This document shows positions 1 through 8,726 of a stretch of DNA of 64,000 bases, piece by piece. How positions within the stretch are numbered: the first letter of the stretch is position 1; every line of letters begins with the position of its first letter. The position numbers were made by a program, and so were the translations under genes. The stretch comes from an uncultured Treponema sp. (GTDB lineage Bacteria; Spirochaetota; Spirochaetia; Treponematales; Treponemataceae): NCBI GenBank assembly GCA_946411505.1, contig CAMKEG010000005.1:124001-188000 (forward strand), in the 5' to 3' direction. Below the pieces are notes generated by a model. The model was not told the origin of the DNA. It did no database searches and saw only the letters and a program-made list of their open reading frames with translations.

Positions 1-396
1 ATTGACTCGACAATTCCGTCTGCGGTAAAAACAAGCCCGGAAAAATTCTGGCTTTCAAGTCCTGGCCCTTACAGGGTGTCGGACGTTCAGGTTTACGACA
101 AAGAGGGCGCGGAATGGAAGCCGCTTGACTATGAAAAAGTTTACGCTGTCGCAGGAGCGACATTCTTCCTGCAAGAAAAGGGCGACGGCTTTGACATGTT
201 TGAAGGCGCCAAAAAAGTCATGGATTCTTCTATCGAAGACTTTATGGTTTGCGCCGAGTACGCCAAGAAATTCAAGGCGGGAGCGAACGGCCTTCCTGAG
301 ATTTCTTCCCAGAACAGCCCGCTGGCTTCTTACAAAAATTATCTGCTGAATTACGAAAAGCCGGAAGGCGCGGGAAGGATTGTGATAAAGAAGTAG
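1..396 (+). CDS. 5'-nucleotidase family protein, C-terminal fragment
   Basis: The reading frame is open from the first base and ends at TAG 394-396, so only the last 131 codons are present. The piece matches the C-terminal substrate-binding domain of the 5'-nucleotidase / 2',3'-cyclic phosphodiesterase family: a DVQVYDKEGAEWKPLD strand, then YAVAGATFFLQEKGDGFDMF, where the GDGFDMF stretch corresponds to the conserved GGDGY/F-x-F nucleotide-base loop. Members are usually exported to the periplasm or cell surface and strip phosphate from nucleotides. The catalytic metallophosphatase half and any signal peptide lie upstream of the window, so the exact substrate cannot be told. It reads towards the lipoprotein gene at 752, with a hairpin terminator between them. 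Confidence 0.75.
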   Translation: MDSTIPSAVKTSPEKFWLSSPGPYRVSDVQVYDKEGAEWKPLDYEKVYAVAGATFFLQEKGDGFDMFEGAKKVMDSSIEDFMVCAEYAKKFKAGANGLPEISSQNSPLASYKNYLLNYEKPEGAGRIVIKK

Positions 397-598
397 GCTG
401 GCGCTTGAGCCGGCAACGAACTTTATGTTTTGGCAGGAAAACGGAAGCAATAGCCGCTGCAAAACCTTGACGCTTGCAGTTTATTGTGATAAAATTAACA
501 ATATGCAAACGATTGCGACATCCGCAAAAAAATTTAATCGTCTCACGCAGAACGGCGCGACAACCCCGAGGGGCTTGACACAAATCGCCGCTTGCCGC

Positions 599-640
<42 letters not shown>

Positions 641-669
641 GAAGAATAGTCTTTAAAACCTTAAAACAC

Positions 670-720
670 AGCCCGCGAAACAAGGACGCTTTTGTCCCTG
701 CGACGCGGGCTTTTTGTTTT
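670..720 (+). terminator. Rho-independent terminator after the nucleotidase gene
   Basis: An 8-bp stem (670-677 AGCCCGCG with 704-711 CGCGGGCT) encloses a smaller GGAC/GTCC hairpin and is followed by a T-rich run from 711. It ends about 30 bases before the next start codon, so it should stop transcripts from the nucleotidase. It could also act as an attenuator if the lipoprotein promoter lies upstream of it. Confidence 0.75.
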
Positions 721-751
721 TATAAAAAATCCATTCAAATCGGAGGAGTTT

Positions 752-3088
752 ATGAAAAAGACATTTAAGATTGCCGCGCTTGCTTTGCTCGCGTCGTTCG
801 CTCTGGCGCTCGCTGGCTGCAGCAATTCTTCTGGCGACGGCGCGCCTTTGGCGGCGTTTGGAGCGGGCGGCGGAAACGGAACCGGCGGCGACAACAATGG
901 CGGCGGAAGCGGAACTGGCGGCGACAACACTGGCAGCGGACAAAACCAGCAAAACACGACAGAAACAAAATGGACAATCAGCGGAACTGAATACACCGTA
1001 AAAGACGGCAAAGTGACCGTCACGCAAAACGGAACGCAGACGGAAGTGGGAACGGTTGACAGTTCCGGCGTAGTCACCATCACCCAAGGCGGCCAGACAA
1101 TCACTGTCCAAGCGCAAGGAGCGGGAACTTCCAACGTGACCGTCACAATCGCCACGACGACCACAGACGCGAACGGCGCCTCCACCACAACGACAAAAAC
1201 ATATTCCGGCGACATAACAAACGGAACGCTCGCCAACACACAGGATGCAAACGACACTATCACTATTGCAAAAGTCGAAACGACAACTGGCGGCGGAAAC
1301 GGAGGCAATGCGACAACTTACACAATCACGATTGCCCAGGACATAGAGCATGGAACGATAACGGCGGACAAGACAAGCGCCGCGCAAGGAGACACTGTTT
1401 CCCTTACGGCGAAACCGCAAGACGGATATAAGTTTGGCGAATGGAGCGTTACGGATTCTGACGGCGCGGCAGTGACGGTTGAAGGCGGCGCTTTTGTCAT
1501 GCCCGCAAAGAATGTCACGGTCAGCGCGACATTTACGCAGCTTGTGCCAAACACGTATTCAATCAGCGTTCATGACGGAACGGCAAAGAACGCAGATGGA
1601 AAGGTTATAACAAGCGCCAGCGAAGGAAGCATAATCACCATAATCGCAAACGTTCCAGCTGGCAAAGTATTTGACAGGTGGACAACCACAAAAGAAGGCG
1701 TAACTTGTAACAATGAAACAAATTCAACAACGACTTTTGTAATGCCTGCAAAGAAAGTGAGCATAACGGCGACTTACAAATGGATAGACTACGCTGTAAC
1801 ATACGCGGACGGCGTTGACAGCGCTGTAATCGCAGTTCCAACAGACTCAAAGGCGTACCACATGGGCGACACTGTCACGGTCAAGTTTGACGGAGTCGGA
1901 ACTCGCGACGGCTACACATTTGCCGGCTGGACTGATGGAACGACGACCTACACAAGCACGGGAACAAAAACCTTTACGATGGGAACGGCTAATGTCACGC
2001 TAACAGCTTTGTGGAATACAGCAATAACACAGTACACCTTCCACGATACGCCGGAAGTCTTGCCCGCAGGAACAGACGGATCGAACGGAACTGGCTCAAC
2101 CTATGTTTACTTTGGCGACTATCCGCAGAATGTCTTAAGCAAAACACTTGAAGCCAAGCTTATTTTTGACGAAAGCCGCGCCATTACTAGAGGCAGCCTT
2201 ACTTACATTCCCGCAAGCGACGGAAACTATTACGTGCGTATTTGTGCAGAGACACCTTATAAAGGCAAGAATTGCCCCAAATATGTAGATGGAACTTACA
2301 CAGAAAATAATTCATGGCGTTACTTTAAGGTTATGCCCATAAAGTGGCGTGTCCTTACAGACAGTTATGACGTTGACGGAACAAGCGGAAGTAAAAAAGG
2401 CCAGCTTCTGGTTGCAGAATCTATACTTGACGCAAATGTACCATTCTACGTTGATACCATCTGGAGAGATCGAAACAAGGATCAGCCCAGTAATTACGAA
2501 TCCAGCCAGATAAGAGCGTTCTTAAACGGTCTGTCTTTTTACAACGGATTCGAGGACACTTATAAGGCAAAACTTAATCAATCGTATGTTAACAAAGGCT
2601 TTTTGCAGACAGCATTCAGTACACTGGCAATCAGAAAAATAATCACAACCCATGTTGACAATTCAGCAGCCCAGAAATTAGGGACTAGCGAAGGTAGCCA
2701 AGGTCAGGATAACGGCGGTACTTGTAATGACACTGATGACAGAATATTCCTTTTAAGTTCGCGCGAATGGACTAACAGTGCTTATAGCTTTGGAGATTTT
2801 TCTGCTCGCGTCACAACTGTATACGAGCGCAACAATCGCCAGCGCTATCCTACTGATTTTGCATATGCGCGTTATGCCGGTTTCCGACCAAGTTATCCCG
2901 GCGACCATTACACTCGTACGCCTACGTATAGGTATAATGGCGGACAGATAAATTATTGCTTTGTTGATAAAGTTCTTTATGACGGAAGAGTGTATACCGG
3001 AGCTGATATCAATAATCCTGATACTGACACAAGTACCAGTGGCAGAGATACTGGTATTGTGCCCGCGCTTTGCATACCTGTGCGATAG
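752..3088 (+). CDS. Lipoprotein with InlB-like repeats and a DUF6273-type C-terminal domain
   Basis: Predicted 778-residue surface or periplasmic lipoprotein. I chose ATG 752 because GGAGG lies 7 bases upstream and the protein then starts with a lipoprotein signal ending in the lipobox ALAGC. A Gly/Asn/Thr-rich spacer follows (about residues 25-180). Next come three beta repeats of the InlB / Listeria-Bacteroides type (about 188-262, 267-345 and 347-425), with the recurring GY-F-W and FxMPAKxVxxxATF pattern. The rest (about 445-778) resembles the DUF6273 domain: YFGDYPQ, IKWRVL, AESILD, IRAFLNG, IFLLSSREW, then a Tyr/Arg-rich end. Such proteins are common in treponemes and gut bacteria and have no settled function; adhesion is a guess from the repeats. 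A terminator follows. Confidence 0.8.
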   Translation: MKKTFKIAALALLASFALALAGCSNSSGDGAPLAAFGAGGGNGTGGDNNGGGSGTGGDNTGSGQNQQNTTETKWTISGTEYTVKDGKVTVTQNGTQTEVGTVDSSGVVTITQGGQTITVQAQGAGTSNVTVTIATTTTDANGASTTTTKTYSGDITNGTLANTQDANDTITIAKVETTTGGGNGGNATTYTITIAQDIEHGTITADKTSAAQGDTVSLTAKPQDGYKFGEWSVTDSDGAAVTVEGGAFVMPAKNVTVSATFTQLVPNTYSISVHDGTAKNADGKVITSASEGSIITIIANVPAGKVFDRWTTTKEGVTCNNETNSTTTFVMPAKKVSITATYKWIDYAVTYADGVDSAVIAVPTDSKAYHMGDTVTVKFDGVGTRDGYTFAGWTDGTTTYTSTGTKTFTMGTANVTLTALWNTAITQYTFHDTPEVLPAGTDGSNGTGSTYVYFGDYPQNVLSKTLEAKLIFDESRAITRGSLTYIPASDGNYYVRICAETPYKGKNCPKYVDGTYTENNSWRYFKVMPIKWRVLTDSYDVDGTSGSKKGQLLVAESILDANVPFYVDTIWRDRNKDQPSNYESSQIRAFLNGLSFYNGFEDTYKAKLNQSYVNKGFLQTAFSTLAIRKIITTHVDNSAAQKLGTSEGSQGQDNGGTCNDTDDRIFLLSSREWTNSAYSFGDFSARVTTVYERNNRQRYPTDFAYARYAGFRPSYPGDHYTRTPTYRYNGGQINYCFVDKVLYDGRVYTGADINNPDTDTSTSGRDTGIVPALCIPVR

Positions 3089-3156
3089 CGCCCGCAGGGA
3101 CGCGGTGAAACGGCTCGAAACAACAGTTAAGGTCTTGCGTTCGTAAACACGAGCCG

Positions 3157-3192
3157 ACGGCTTTCTCCATCGCGGGGAGGCCGTTTTTTTTT
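3157..3192 (+). terminator. Terminator between convergent genes
   Basis: ACGGC (3157-3161) and CTCC pair with GGAG and GCCGT (ending at 3183), with a short TTT bulge, followed by eight or nine T residues. It ends the 752 lipoprotein transcript. It overlaps the stop of the ATPase gene on the other strand. Confidence 0.75.
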
Positions 3193-4513
3193 ACAAAAAC
3201 ATCGCCATGTAAAAGGGAATGAATGTCACGCCTTCTTCGCGTTTCAAGTCTTTGGCGCAAATCACATAGCGGTCAAAAACATGCTTTGAGTATTTTTTGC
3301 AGAACAAGTCAAGCGAGCGGTGGTTTTTGTAAGTCGAAGACTTTACTTCTATCGGAATTATCTTTTTTCCAAAAGAAAGCATAAAGTCAATTTCGTGGTG
3401 GTCAAACTTGTGAAAGTACAAATCGTAGCCATTGGCGCGCAGCGTTTGGGCGATTGCGTTTTCAAAAACCATTCCAAGGTTTATGCTTATCTTGTCAACG
3501 ATTAGCTGCTTGTAGATTGACTCTTGAATCGGAAGCTTTGAGTTCATGAAAATTTGCGTGACAAGAAGCCCTGTGTCGCCCATAAAGATTTTTTGGCTCG
3601 CTATGTCCTTGCTCAAGTTGAACGCGATGTTAGGGTCGGAACAGTTGTTGGCGATATTCACAATCATAGAATCTTTTATGGCTTCAAAGGAACTGTAGGC
3701 GCGCGACACACGCGCGTTTTTTCCAAGCGCGGTGGCCTTGAAAAGCCTTGAATGGGATGACAGTTCCGATGGAAGGGCGTCAAAAATCAATGAAGTGGAA
3801 AGCTTGTAAGTCGCGTCAAGTTTTTTTAGGTCGTTGTGATACAGCGTTATTATGTCGCGCTTGACTTCGTCCACTCGCGAATAGTCGTTTGATTCCAACA
3901 GTTCGTTTACGGCCTGCGGCATTCCTCCAACCGCCATATAAAGGCGAAAGTCTTTTAACAGCTTTCGATGAACTGCGTCGCCCAAGGTTTTTTTTTGCAA
4001 AAAAATTTCCCTAATCAAATCAATGGTGACTTCGTCGCCTTTGGCCCATAGAAATTCCTCAAAGTCCATAGGGAACATGTCAATGCATTTTTCTTCGCTT
4101 GGCAAAAGAATTTTTTCCACATTCTGCCTTATCGTTATCAACGAGCCTGTTTCGATATAATGAAAGCGGCCGTCCTCCACAAACTGCTTGATTGATTGCC
4201 GCGCCAAAGGGAACAGTTGTATTTCGTCAAATATTATTAGGCTTTTATGCGGAACTAGTCTTTTTCCGTAAATCAGCGATATGGTTCTAAAAAAAGAGTC
4301 AAGGTCGGCCAAGTCCTCGAACAGGCTTTTGACCTTTGACATGTCTTTTTGAAAGTTTATAAGGATGTATGAGTCGTATTCGTGTTTCGCAAATTCCTCG
4401 ACAATGGTGGACTTTCCGATGCGACGCGCCCCTTGGACAAGCAGAGCGCGCTTGTCGGCCCAGTCTTCTTTCCAACGCAAGAATTCTTTATAAATCTTCC
4501 TCTTAAAAGTCAT
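3191..4513 (-). CDS. AAA ATPase with C-terminal DUF4143 domain
   Basis: Cytoplasmic P-loop ATPase of the archaeal-type AAA / DUF4143 group, 440 residues. Walker A is QGARRIGKST near residue 30, Walker B is LIIFDEIQ near 105, and an ETGS sensor motif follows near 135. The C-terminal part ends in a PD-(D/E)XK-like DUF4143 fold: FENAIAQ, then EIDFMLSFGKKIIPIEVK, with the typical D and E-x-K. The family is patchily distributed and has no agreed role; links to toxin-antitoxin or mobile elements are often suggested. I took ATG 4513 rather than 4555 because a TATAAT box (4520-4525) overlaps the longer version. The start lies 6 bases after that box, so the mRNA may be leaderless. Tandem repeats cover the promoter. 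Confidence 0.8.
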   Translation of the reverse strand: MTFKRKIYKEFLRWKEDWADKRALLVQGARRIGKSTIVEEFAKHEYDSYILINFQKDMSKVKSLFEDLADLDSFFRTISLIYGKRLVPHKSLIIFDEIQLFPLARQSIKQFVEDGRFHYIETGSLITIRQNVEKILLPSEEKCIDMFPMDFEEFLWAKGDEVTIDLIREIFLQKKTLGDAVHRKLLKDFRLYMAVGGMPQAVNELLESNDYSRVDEVKRDIITLYHNDLKKLDATYKLSTSLIFDALPSELSSHSRLFKATALGKNARVSRAYSSFEAIKDSMIVNIANNCSDPNIAFNLSKDIASQKIFMGDTGLLVTQIFMNSKLPIQESIYKQLIVDKISINLGMVFENAIAQTLRANGYDLYFHKFDHHEIDFMLSFGKKIIPIEVKSSTYKNHRSLDLFCKKYSKHVFDRYVICAKDLKREEGVTFIPFYMAMFL

Positions 4514-4519
4514 GCTCTC

Positions 4520-4549
4520 ATTATATGCACAAATATTAAGGTTTGTAAA
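4520..4549 (-). promoter_or_regulatory. Promoter of the AAA ATPase gene
   Basis: Reading the minus strand: -35 TTTACA (4549-4544), 18-bp spacer, -10 TATAAT (4525-4520), then 6 bases to ATG 4513. The -35 and spacer lie inside the first of three tandem 33-bp repeats. Confidence 0.6.
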
Positions 4550-4617
4550 TAGCAAATTTGCACAAATTGTAAGGTTTATAAATAGAGGTTTTGCACAAAT
4601 ATTAAGGTTTATAAACG
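4527..4617. repeat. Three 25-bp direct repeats with 33-bp period, over a promoter
   Basis: Three near-identical 25-bp units start at 4527, 4560 and 4593, and a degenerate fourth GCGCAAATT begins at 4626. Each has the form GCACAAAT-N3-AAGGTTT-TAAA. The proximal copy overlaps the spacer and -35 of the ATPase promoter. The array lies between divergent genes (the ATPase and the SulP transporter). The even 33-bp phasing, about three helical turns, suits cooperative binding by one protein on one DNA face. Confidence 0.85.
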
Positions 4618-4664
4618 CTAAATTTGCGCAAATTCTATAAATTCAGCGTTTTTCCCAAGCCTAA

Positions 4665-4693
4665 TTGTATTTTTTCCTCCTTTGCGGTATCAT
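4665..4693 (+). promoter_or_regulatory. Promoter of the SulP gene
   Basis: -35 TTGTAT (4665-4670), 17-bp spacer, -10 TATCAT (4688-4693), then 8 bases to ATG 4702. No ribosome-binding site lies in those 8 bases, so the mRNA is probably leaderless. Confidence 0.55.
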
Positions 4694-4701
4694 AGCGCAT
4701 T

Positions 4702-6387
4702 ATGTTAAAACCAGAGCTTTTTTCTAGCCTAAAAAATTATTCAGCAAAAACATTCGCCTCCGACGCGCTTGCCGGAGTCATCGTCGGAATCGTCGCGCTT
4801 CCTTTGGCCATCGCCTTTGCCATCGCGAGCGGCGTTCCTCCAGAGGCCGGCCTTTTTACCGCGATTGTCGCGGGCTTTTTTATCAGCGCTTTTGGCGGAA
4901 GCAAGGTGCAAATCGGCGGGCCAACTGGCGCCTTTGCCGTGATTGTTTACGGAGTCGTGGCGCAGTTTGGAATCGAAGGCCTTGCGACGGCGACGATTAT
5001 GGCCGGCGTTCTTTTGATTTTGCTTGGCGCCTTTAAGATGGGCGGCCTTGTAAAATTCATTCCATACACAATCGTGACGGGCTTTACCGCCGGCATCGCG
5101 GTGACGATTTTCGCCGGCCAAATCGGAGACTTTTTGGGCCTGTCCATAACGACCTTTCCTAAAGGCTTTGACAAAATGCCCGGCGACTTTGTTGGAAAGA
5201 TTGAGACATACTGCCTTAACATCGGCCAGGTCAACTGGTTCTCGTTCGCGCTCGCGACGGTGAGCCTTGCGCTGATTTTTTTGTGGCCGCGCGTCACAAA
5301 AAGAATTCCAGGCTCGCTTATCGTAATCATTTTGGCCACGCTCGCTTCCGTCATCGCGCGCGAAAAGTTTGGCCTTGTCACCGACACGATCGGTAGCCGC
5401 TACGGCTCGATTCCGTCGTCGCTTCCGCTTCCAAAATTGCCCGACTTGCGCTTGTCTTCAATCCGCGCGTTGTTTCCGACTGCCGTTTCAATCGCAGTCC
5501 TTGCCGCCATCGAATCGCTTTTGAGCGCGGTCGTCGCCGACGGCATGATTGGAAGCAAGCACGACTCCAACATGGAGCTGATCGGACAGGGAATCGCGAA
5601 CATCGCAAGCCCCCTCTTTGGAGGAATCCCCGCGACAGGCGCCATCGCGCGCACTGCCACCAACATCAAGAACGGCGCCAAAACTCCGGTGGCCGGAATC
5701 GTTCACGCGCTGACGCTCTTGTTGATTTTGATTTTCTTGGGAAGGTTCGCCGTCTACATTCCGATGGCGGCCCTGAGCGCGGTCTTGATAAACGTCGCTT
5801 GGAACATGGCGGGCTTTGGAAGCATACGCGCCTTGGTCAAAGGACAAAAGAGCGACAGCTTTGTTTTTATCGCGACGTTCTTGATCACGGTCTTCATCGA
5901 CCTTACCGTCGCGATTGAAGTTGGCCTTGGATTGGCCGCCTTCTTCTTCATCAAAAAAATGTGCGACCTTTCAAACGTTCAGGCCAAGCGCGAAAACTTG
6001 ACCGAAGGCATAAGCGGCTCGTCCGAAAACCAAGAGACCTTGGACATTCCCAAGGGCGCGATGGTCTACGAAATCGACGGCCCTCTCTTTTTTGGAACGG
6101 TGCGCAAATTTGACGTGGCCGTCGAAAAGGCCGAAGTCAGCTACAAGGTTTTGATTTTACGAATGCGCAACACGATTTACCTTGACGCGGGCGGAATCCG
6201 CGCCTTGGAGCAAACCAAGCAAGCCTGCGACCGCCGCGGCGTCACGATCGTCCTTTCGGGCATCCACACGCAGCCCTACATGCTCTGCGAAAAAACCGGA
6301 ATGCTTTCCAAGCTGGGCAAAGAAAACGTCTGCGCCAACATCGACGCGGCGCTCGCGCGTGCCCGGGAGATTCTGGGGGAGAAGTAA
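4702..6387 (+). CDS. SulP family anion transporter with STAS domain
   Basis: Inner-membrane SLC26/SulP carrier of 561 residues, the usual family length. The membrane part (about residues 20-430) carries SulP hallmarks: DALAGVIVGIVALPLAIAFA, the IASGVPPEAGL turn, and the GGPTGAFAVIV stretch, where the aligned helices form the anion site. A C-terminal STAS domain (about 445-560) follows, with MVYEIDGPLFFGT and LRMRNTIYLDAGGIRALE. Substrates in the family include sulfate, bicarbonate and dicarboxylates; nothing here decides between them. No carbonic anhydrase gene is adjacent. It is transcribed alone, divergently from the ATPase, and a GC-rich hairpin follows the stop. Confidence 0.9.
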   Translation: MLKPELFSSLKNYSAKTFASDALAGVIVGIVALPLAIAFAIASGVPPEAGLFTAIVAGFFISAFGGSKVQIGGPTGAFAVIVYGVVAQFGIEGLATATIMAGVLLILLGAFKMGGLVKFIPYTIVTGFTAGIAVTIFAGQIGDFLGLSITTFPKGFDKMPGDFVGKIETYCLNIGQVNWFSFALATVSLALIFLWPRVTKRIPGSLIVIILATLASVIAREKFGLVTDTIGSRYGSIPSSLPLPKLPDLRLSSIRALFPTAVSIAVLAAIESLLSAVVADGMIGSKHDSNMELIGQGIANIASPLFGGIPATGAIARTATNIKNGAKTPVAGIVHALTLLLILIFLGRFAVYIPMAALSAVLINVAWNMAGFGSIRALVKGQKSDSFVFIATFLITVFIDLTVAIEVGLGLAAFFFIKKMCDLSNVQAKRENLTEGISGSSENQETLDIPKGAMVYEIDGPLFFGTVRKFDVAVEKAEVSYKVLILRMRNTIYLDAGGIRALEQTKQACDRRGVTIVLSGIHTQPYMLCEKTGMLSKLGKENVCANIDAALARAREILGEK

Positions 6388-6392
6388 GGGAA

Positions 6393-6408
6393 GGGGGCAG
6401 CCGCCCCC
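6393..6408 (+). terminator. GC hairpin after SulP, possible terminator
   Basis: GGGGGC and GCCCCC form a tight 6-bp stem just after the stop codon. No T run follows, so it is a weak intrinsic terminator or a stabilising 3' end. Confidence 0.4.
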
Positions 6409-6428
6409 ACGCTTGCAAGAAGGAGAGT

Positions 6429-6489
6429 TAATTTACATCGCTTCCATTAATTGTACGATGGCCTTTAACTTTTTTTCGTCCAATTTCTG
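6429..6489 (-). pseudogene. Possible decayed 3' end of a lost gene
   Basis: On the minus strand an open frame without a start codon encodes QKLDEKKLKAIVQLMEAM and then TAA at 6429-6431. It is limited upstream by an in-frame TAA. The charged amphipathic helix looks like a true protein C-terminus, of the kind seen at the end of small DNA-binding regulators, but it is too short to assign. The rest of the 6388-6643 gap holds a GC hairpin, a short dyad and AT-rich DNA with no gene. Confidence 0.3.
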
Positions 6490-6536
6490 TCCGCCTGCGG
6501 TTTAAGCAGTTGTTATGCTCACGGCTCACTGAGCCG
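6489..6536. repeat. Short repeat copy 1 plus a perfect dyad
   Basis: CTGCGG-N3-AAGCAGTTG-TTATGCT (6495-6519) recurs with small changes at 10111-10137, after gluQ. It is followed by CGGCTCA-C-TGAGCCG (6522-6536), a perfect 7-bp inverted repeat. Confidence 0.65.
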
Positions 6537-6643
6537 CGGATTTTAAGTATTTAAAAATCTCCTTTTAAGATGTATTTTTTGCGCCATTTAAAGTGCAAGA
6601 ATAAAACTTTTTAAACACAAAAATCCATAGCAGGCAAAAATTA

Positions 6644-7069
6644 TTAGCCTTCAATTTCCTTAATTAAATCGGCAAGACATGTTTTTTTCATCTCCTTTTC
6701 CATTGCCTTTTGAGCGTCGGCTAAAACAGGATCAAGGACTTTATGAATGTTTTTTCCTACAGGACACTTGTTGTTTGGATTGGGATGAAAATTAAAAACT
6801 TCCCGTTCCTCTTCACCCTCATTGATTGCTTTGTATATGTCAAGCAGGGTGATTTTGTCTGCGCTCCGAGAAAGGTGAGAGCCTCCGACCCCTGCTGCTG
6901 TTTCCACAAGGCCTGCCTTTTGCAACTGCAAGAGAATCTTTCTTATGATAACGGCATTCACGCCTGTACTTGCAGAAATAAATTCCGAAGTAACGCGCAT
7001 GTCTTTTTCAAAATATTCGATGCACAAAAGCGTATGCACTGCCGCTGTAAAACGAACGCTGATTTTCAT
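6644..7069 (-). CDS. Rrf2 family transcriptional regulator
   Basis: Cytoplasmic DNA-binding protein of 141 residues. It starts MKISVRFTAAVHTLLCIEYF, with an N-terminal winged helix; the recognition part is FISASTGVNAVIIRKILLQLQKAGLV, followed by the Rrf2 wing AAGVGGSHLSRSADKITLLDIYKAI. I chose ATG 7069 because this is where family proteins begin; the extra 12 codons upstream have no homologous character. Only two Cys remain in the C-terminal half (in NNKCPVG and KKTCLADL), so it lacks the three-Cys iron-sulfur site of IscR/NsrR and may sense by thiol chemistry. It is the last gene of the minus-strand operon, 7 bases after the sirtuin gene, and probably regulates the operon. A COG2910-like reductase at the operon front is a known genomic partner of Rrf2 proteins. 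Confidence 0.85.
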   Translation of the reverse strand: MKISVRFTAAVHTLLCIEYFEKDMRVTSEFISASTGVNAVIIRKILLQLQKAGLVETAAGVGGSHLSRSADKITLLDIYKAINEGEEEREVFNFHPNPNNKCPVGKNIHKVLDPVLADAQKAMEKEMKKTCLADLIKEIEG

Positions 7070-7076
7070 AAACTTA

Positions 7077-7937
7077 TTATACCATTTTTTCCAAAATTTC
7101 GCCAATGTCGCCGTTTATGCATATTGCCCTGTCTGCGATTTCACGGGGCGCGATTGCTTCTCCATAATTTACGCAGGCATAGGTTGCGTTAGAATTTTTT
7201 AATGTCATTTGCCAGAAGGGATATTTTATAATTCCCGGAGTGTTTCCACCGACACCAAGTTCCAAAAAAAGAACTTTTCCGTCATTTTCCGCATGTCGTG
7301 TCCGCAAAAAATTTTCGTAGCGTTCCGCGGCTTCATACCAGCCATCATCTTGAACAAAAGAATCGTCAGCGCGAAGATTCATGCTCATAGGTTTTCCGCA
7401 TACAGGACAGTGGGGAATAAGTTCTGTAGGAATCTGCATTTTTATAAGATTGTCGTTTTCATCTTTTTGACTTTCCCACATCGAGCGAATCTGCTTTTCA
7501 TTGTCGTAGGTTTTTTGATGGCAAGGCTTTGAACACTGAAAAAGTCCGTAATCGCCTTGTGTGTAATAGAGCCGCTTCTTGTCAAAGCCCGCTTTCTGAA
7601 AGCAGTGGTCTACATTTGTCGTGATGACAAAATAATCCTTGTCGCGAACCAGATTGAGCAAATCGCCATAGACATTTTTTGCTGGATTCATGTAGCGGTT
7701 TATCATAATGTAGCGTGACCAGTACGCCCAGTGTTCTTCAAGACTTTTGTAAGGGTAAAAGCCCCCTGAGTACATGTCGGTAAACTCATATTTTTTTGCA
7801 AAGTCAGAAAAATATTTTTCAAAGCGCGCTCCTGAGTAGGTGAATCCTGCGCTAGTAGAAAGTCCGCTTCCTGCTCCAACGATTACGGAGTCCGTAGAGG
7901 AAAGCGCTTTTTTTAATTCGCTAATTTTTTCTGTCAT
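7077..7937 (-). CDS. Class M sirtuin (SirTM), NAD-dependent protein ADP-ribosyltransferase
   Basis: 286-residue Sir2-fold protein. The NAD-binding start is VIVGAGSGLSTSAGF (about 18-32), and the TTNVDHCF motif (N108, D110) replaces the canonical TQNID. Where normal sirtuins have the catalytic His-Gly, this protein has TQGDYG (Gln127), as in the macrodomain-linked class M sirtuins of staphylococci and streptococci, which ADP-ribosylate proteins rather than deacetylate them. A four-Cys zinc knuckle is visible (C135, C139, C177, C180). ATG 7937 was chosen because it gives the usual N-terminus; it overlaps the macrodomain gene by 17 bases, implying coupled translation. The pairing with a zinc macrodomain strongly supports the class. 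The target protein is unknown: no lipoyl carrier gene (GcvH-L) is in the window. Confidence 0.85.
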   Translation of the reverse strand: MTEKISELKKALSSTDSVIVGAGSGLSTSAGFTYSGARFEKYFSDFAKKYEFTDMYSGGFYPYKSLEEHWAYWSRYIMINRYMNPAKNVYGDLLNLVRDKDYFVITTNVDHCFQKAGFDKKRLYYTQGDYGLFQCSKPCHQKTYDNEKQIRSMWESQKDENDNLIKMQIPTELIPHCPVCGKPMSMNLRADDSFVQDDGWYEAAERYENFLRTRHAENDGKVLFLELGVGGNTPGIIKYPFWQMTLKNSNATYACVNYGEAIAPREIADRAICINGDIGEILEKMV

Positions 7938-8712
7938 ATAAAAGCCCCCTGTAAATCGCTTCGTCTTTTTCTCCAAAAACATTGAAGATAACTTTCATTT
8001 TATCGCCGGTATTTTCTTTCCATTCGCGCGCAATTCTAACCGCTATTTCTGCCGCCTTTTCTTGAGGAAAGCGGAATACGCCGGTGGAGATGCAACAGAA
8101 TGCGATTGAAGCGCACTCATTTTCTAAAGCCAAGTCCAGACAGCTTTTGTAGCATGAAGCAAGCAAATCGCAGTCAGATTCGGTGAGTTTTCCTTCTACA
8201 ATGGGTCCTACAGTATGAATCACGAATTTGCATGGAAGATTAAAGGCTGGCGTGATTTTTGCTTTTCCCGTTGGCTCTTCATGCCCTTGTTTTTCCATAA
8301 TTTCTGCGCATACTTTTCTCAACTGAATTCCTGCGAATGTATGAATGCAGTTGTCGATGCAAATATGGTTTGGAAGCCAGCAGCCTGTCATACCGCTGTT
8401 TGCCGCATTTACGATAGCATCCACTTTTAATGTGGTGATGTCGCCTCGCCAAAGATACAAATCGCTTCCTAAAGGAACGCTCTCTAAATCTTTAATATCT
8501 GTAATTCCCCGGGATTTGTTTTCTTCCGTTAAATATTCATCCTGCACAGTCAAAAAATCTTCGCTTGCGGGAAGTGGCGGTCGGACATTTACAAGGGAGC
8601 GTAAAAGATATTTTTGTTCATCATCGCTTTGAGGAATTTCAATGTTTTCATACTTAGGATTTTCTTCAAGAAGATATTGAATTAAAAATTCCCTTCGCTC
8701 TTTTTGTGTCAT
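7921..8712 (-). CDS. Zinc-dependent macrodomain, protein ADP-ribose hydrolase
   Basis: 263 residues: an N-terminal helical extension (about 1-75) and a macrodomain (about 80-260). The domain shows LWRGDITTLKVDAIVNAANSGMTG, then C111-WLPN-H116-I-C118 with the spacing of the zinc ligands known from the streptococcal enzyme, then IDNCIHTFAG. The ADP-ribose phosphate loop CISTGVFRFPQEKAA follows near 210. Zn-macrodomains remove mono-ADP-ribose put on by the partner SirTM, so this enzyme and the downstream sirtuin should form a write-erase pair. It starts 14 bases after the PPOX gene. Confidence 0.9.
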   Translation of the reverse strand: MTQKERREFLIQYLLEENPKYENIEIPQSDDEQKYLLRSLVNVRPPLPASEDFLTVQDEYLTEENKSRGITDIKDLESVPLGSDLYLWRGDITTLKVDAIVNAANSGMTGCWLPNHICIDNCIHTFAGIQLRKVCAEIMEKQGHEEPTGKAKITPAFNLPCKFVIHTVGPIVEGKLTESDCDLLASCYKSCLDLALENECASIAFCCISTGVFRFPQEKAAEIAVRIAREWKENTGDKMKVIFNVFGEKDEAIYRGLLYDRKN

Positions 8713-8726
8713 GATTTTACCTCGTA

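Noticed and set aside
653..1420. Minus-strand open frames opposite the lipoprotein at 752
   Set aside because: They arise from the biased Thr/Gly codons of the real gene and have no ribosome site.
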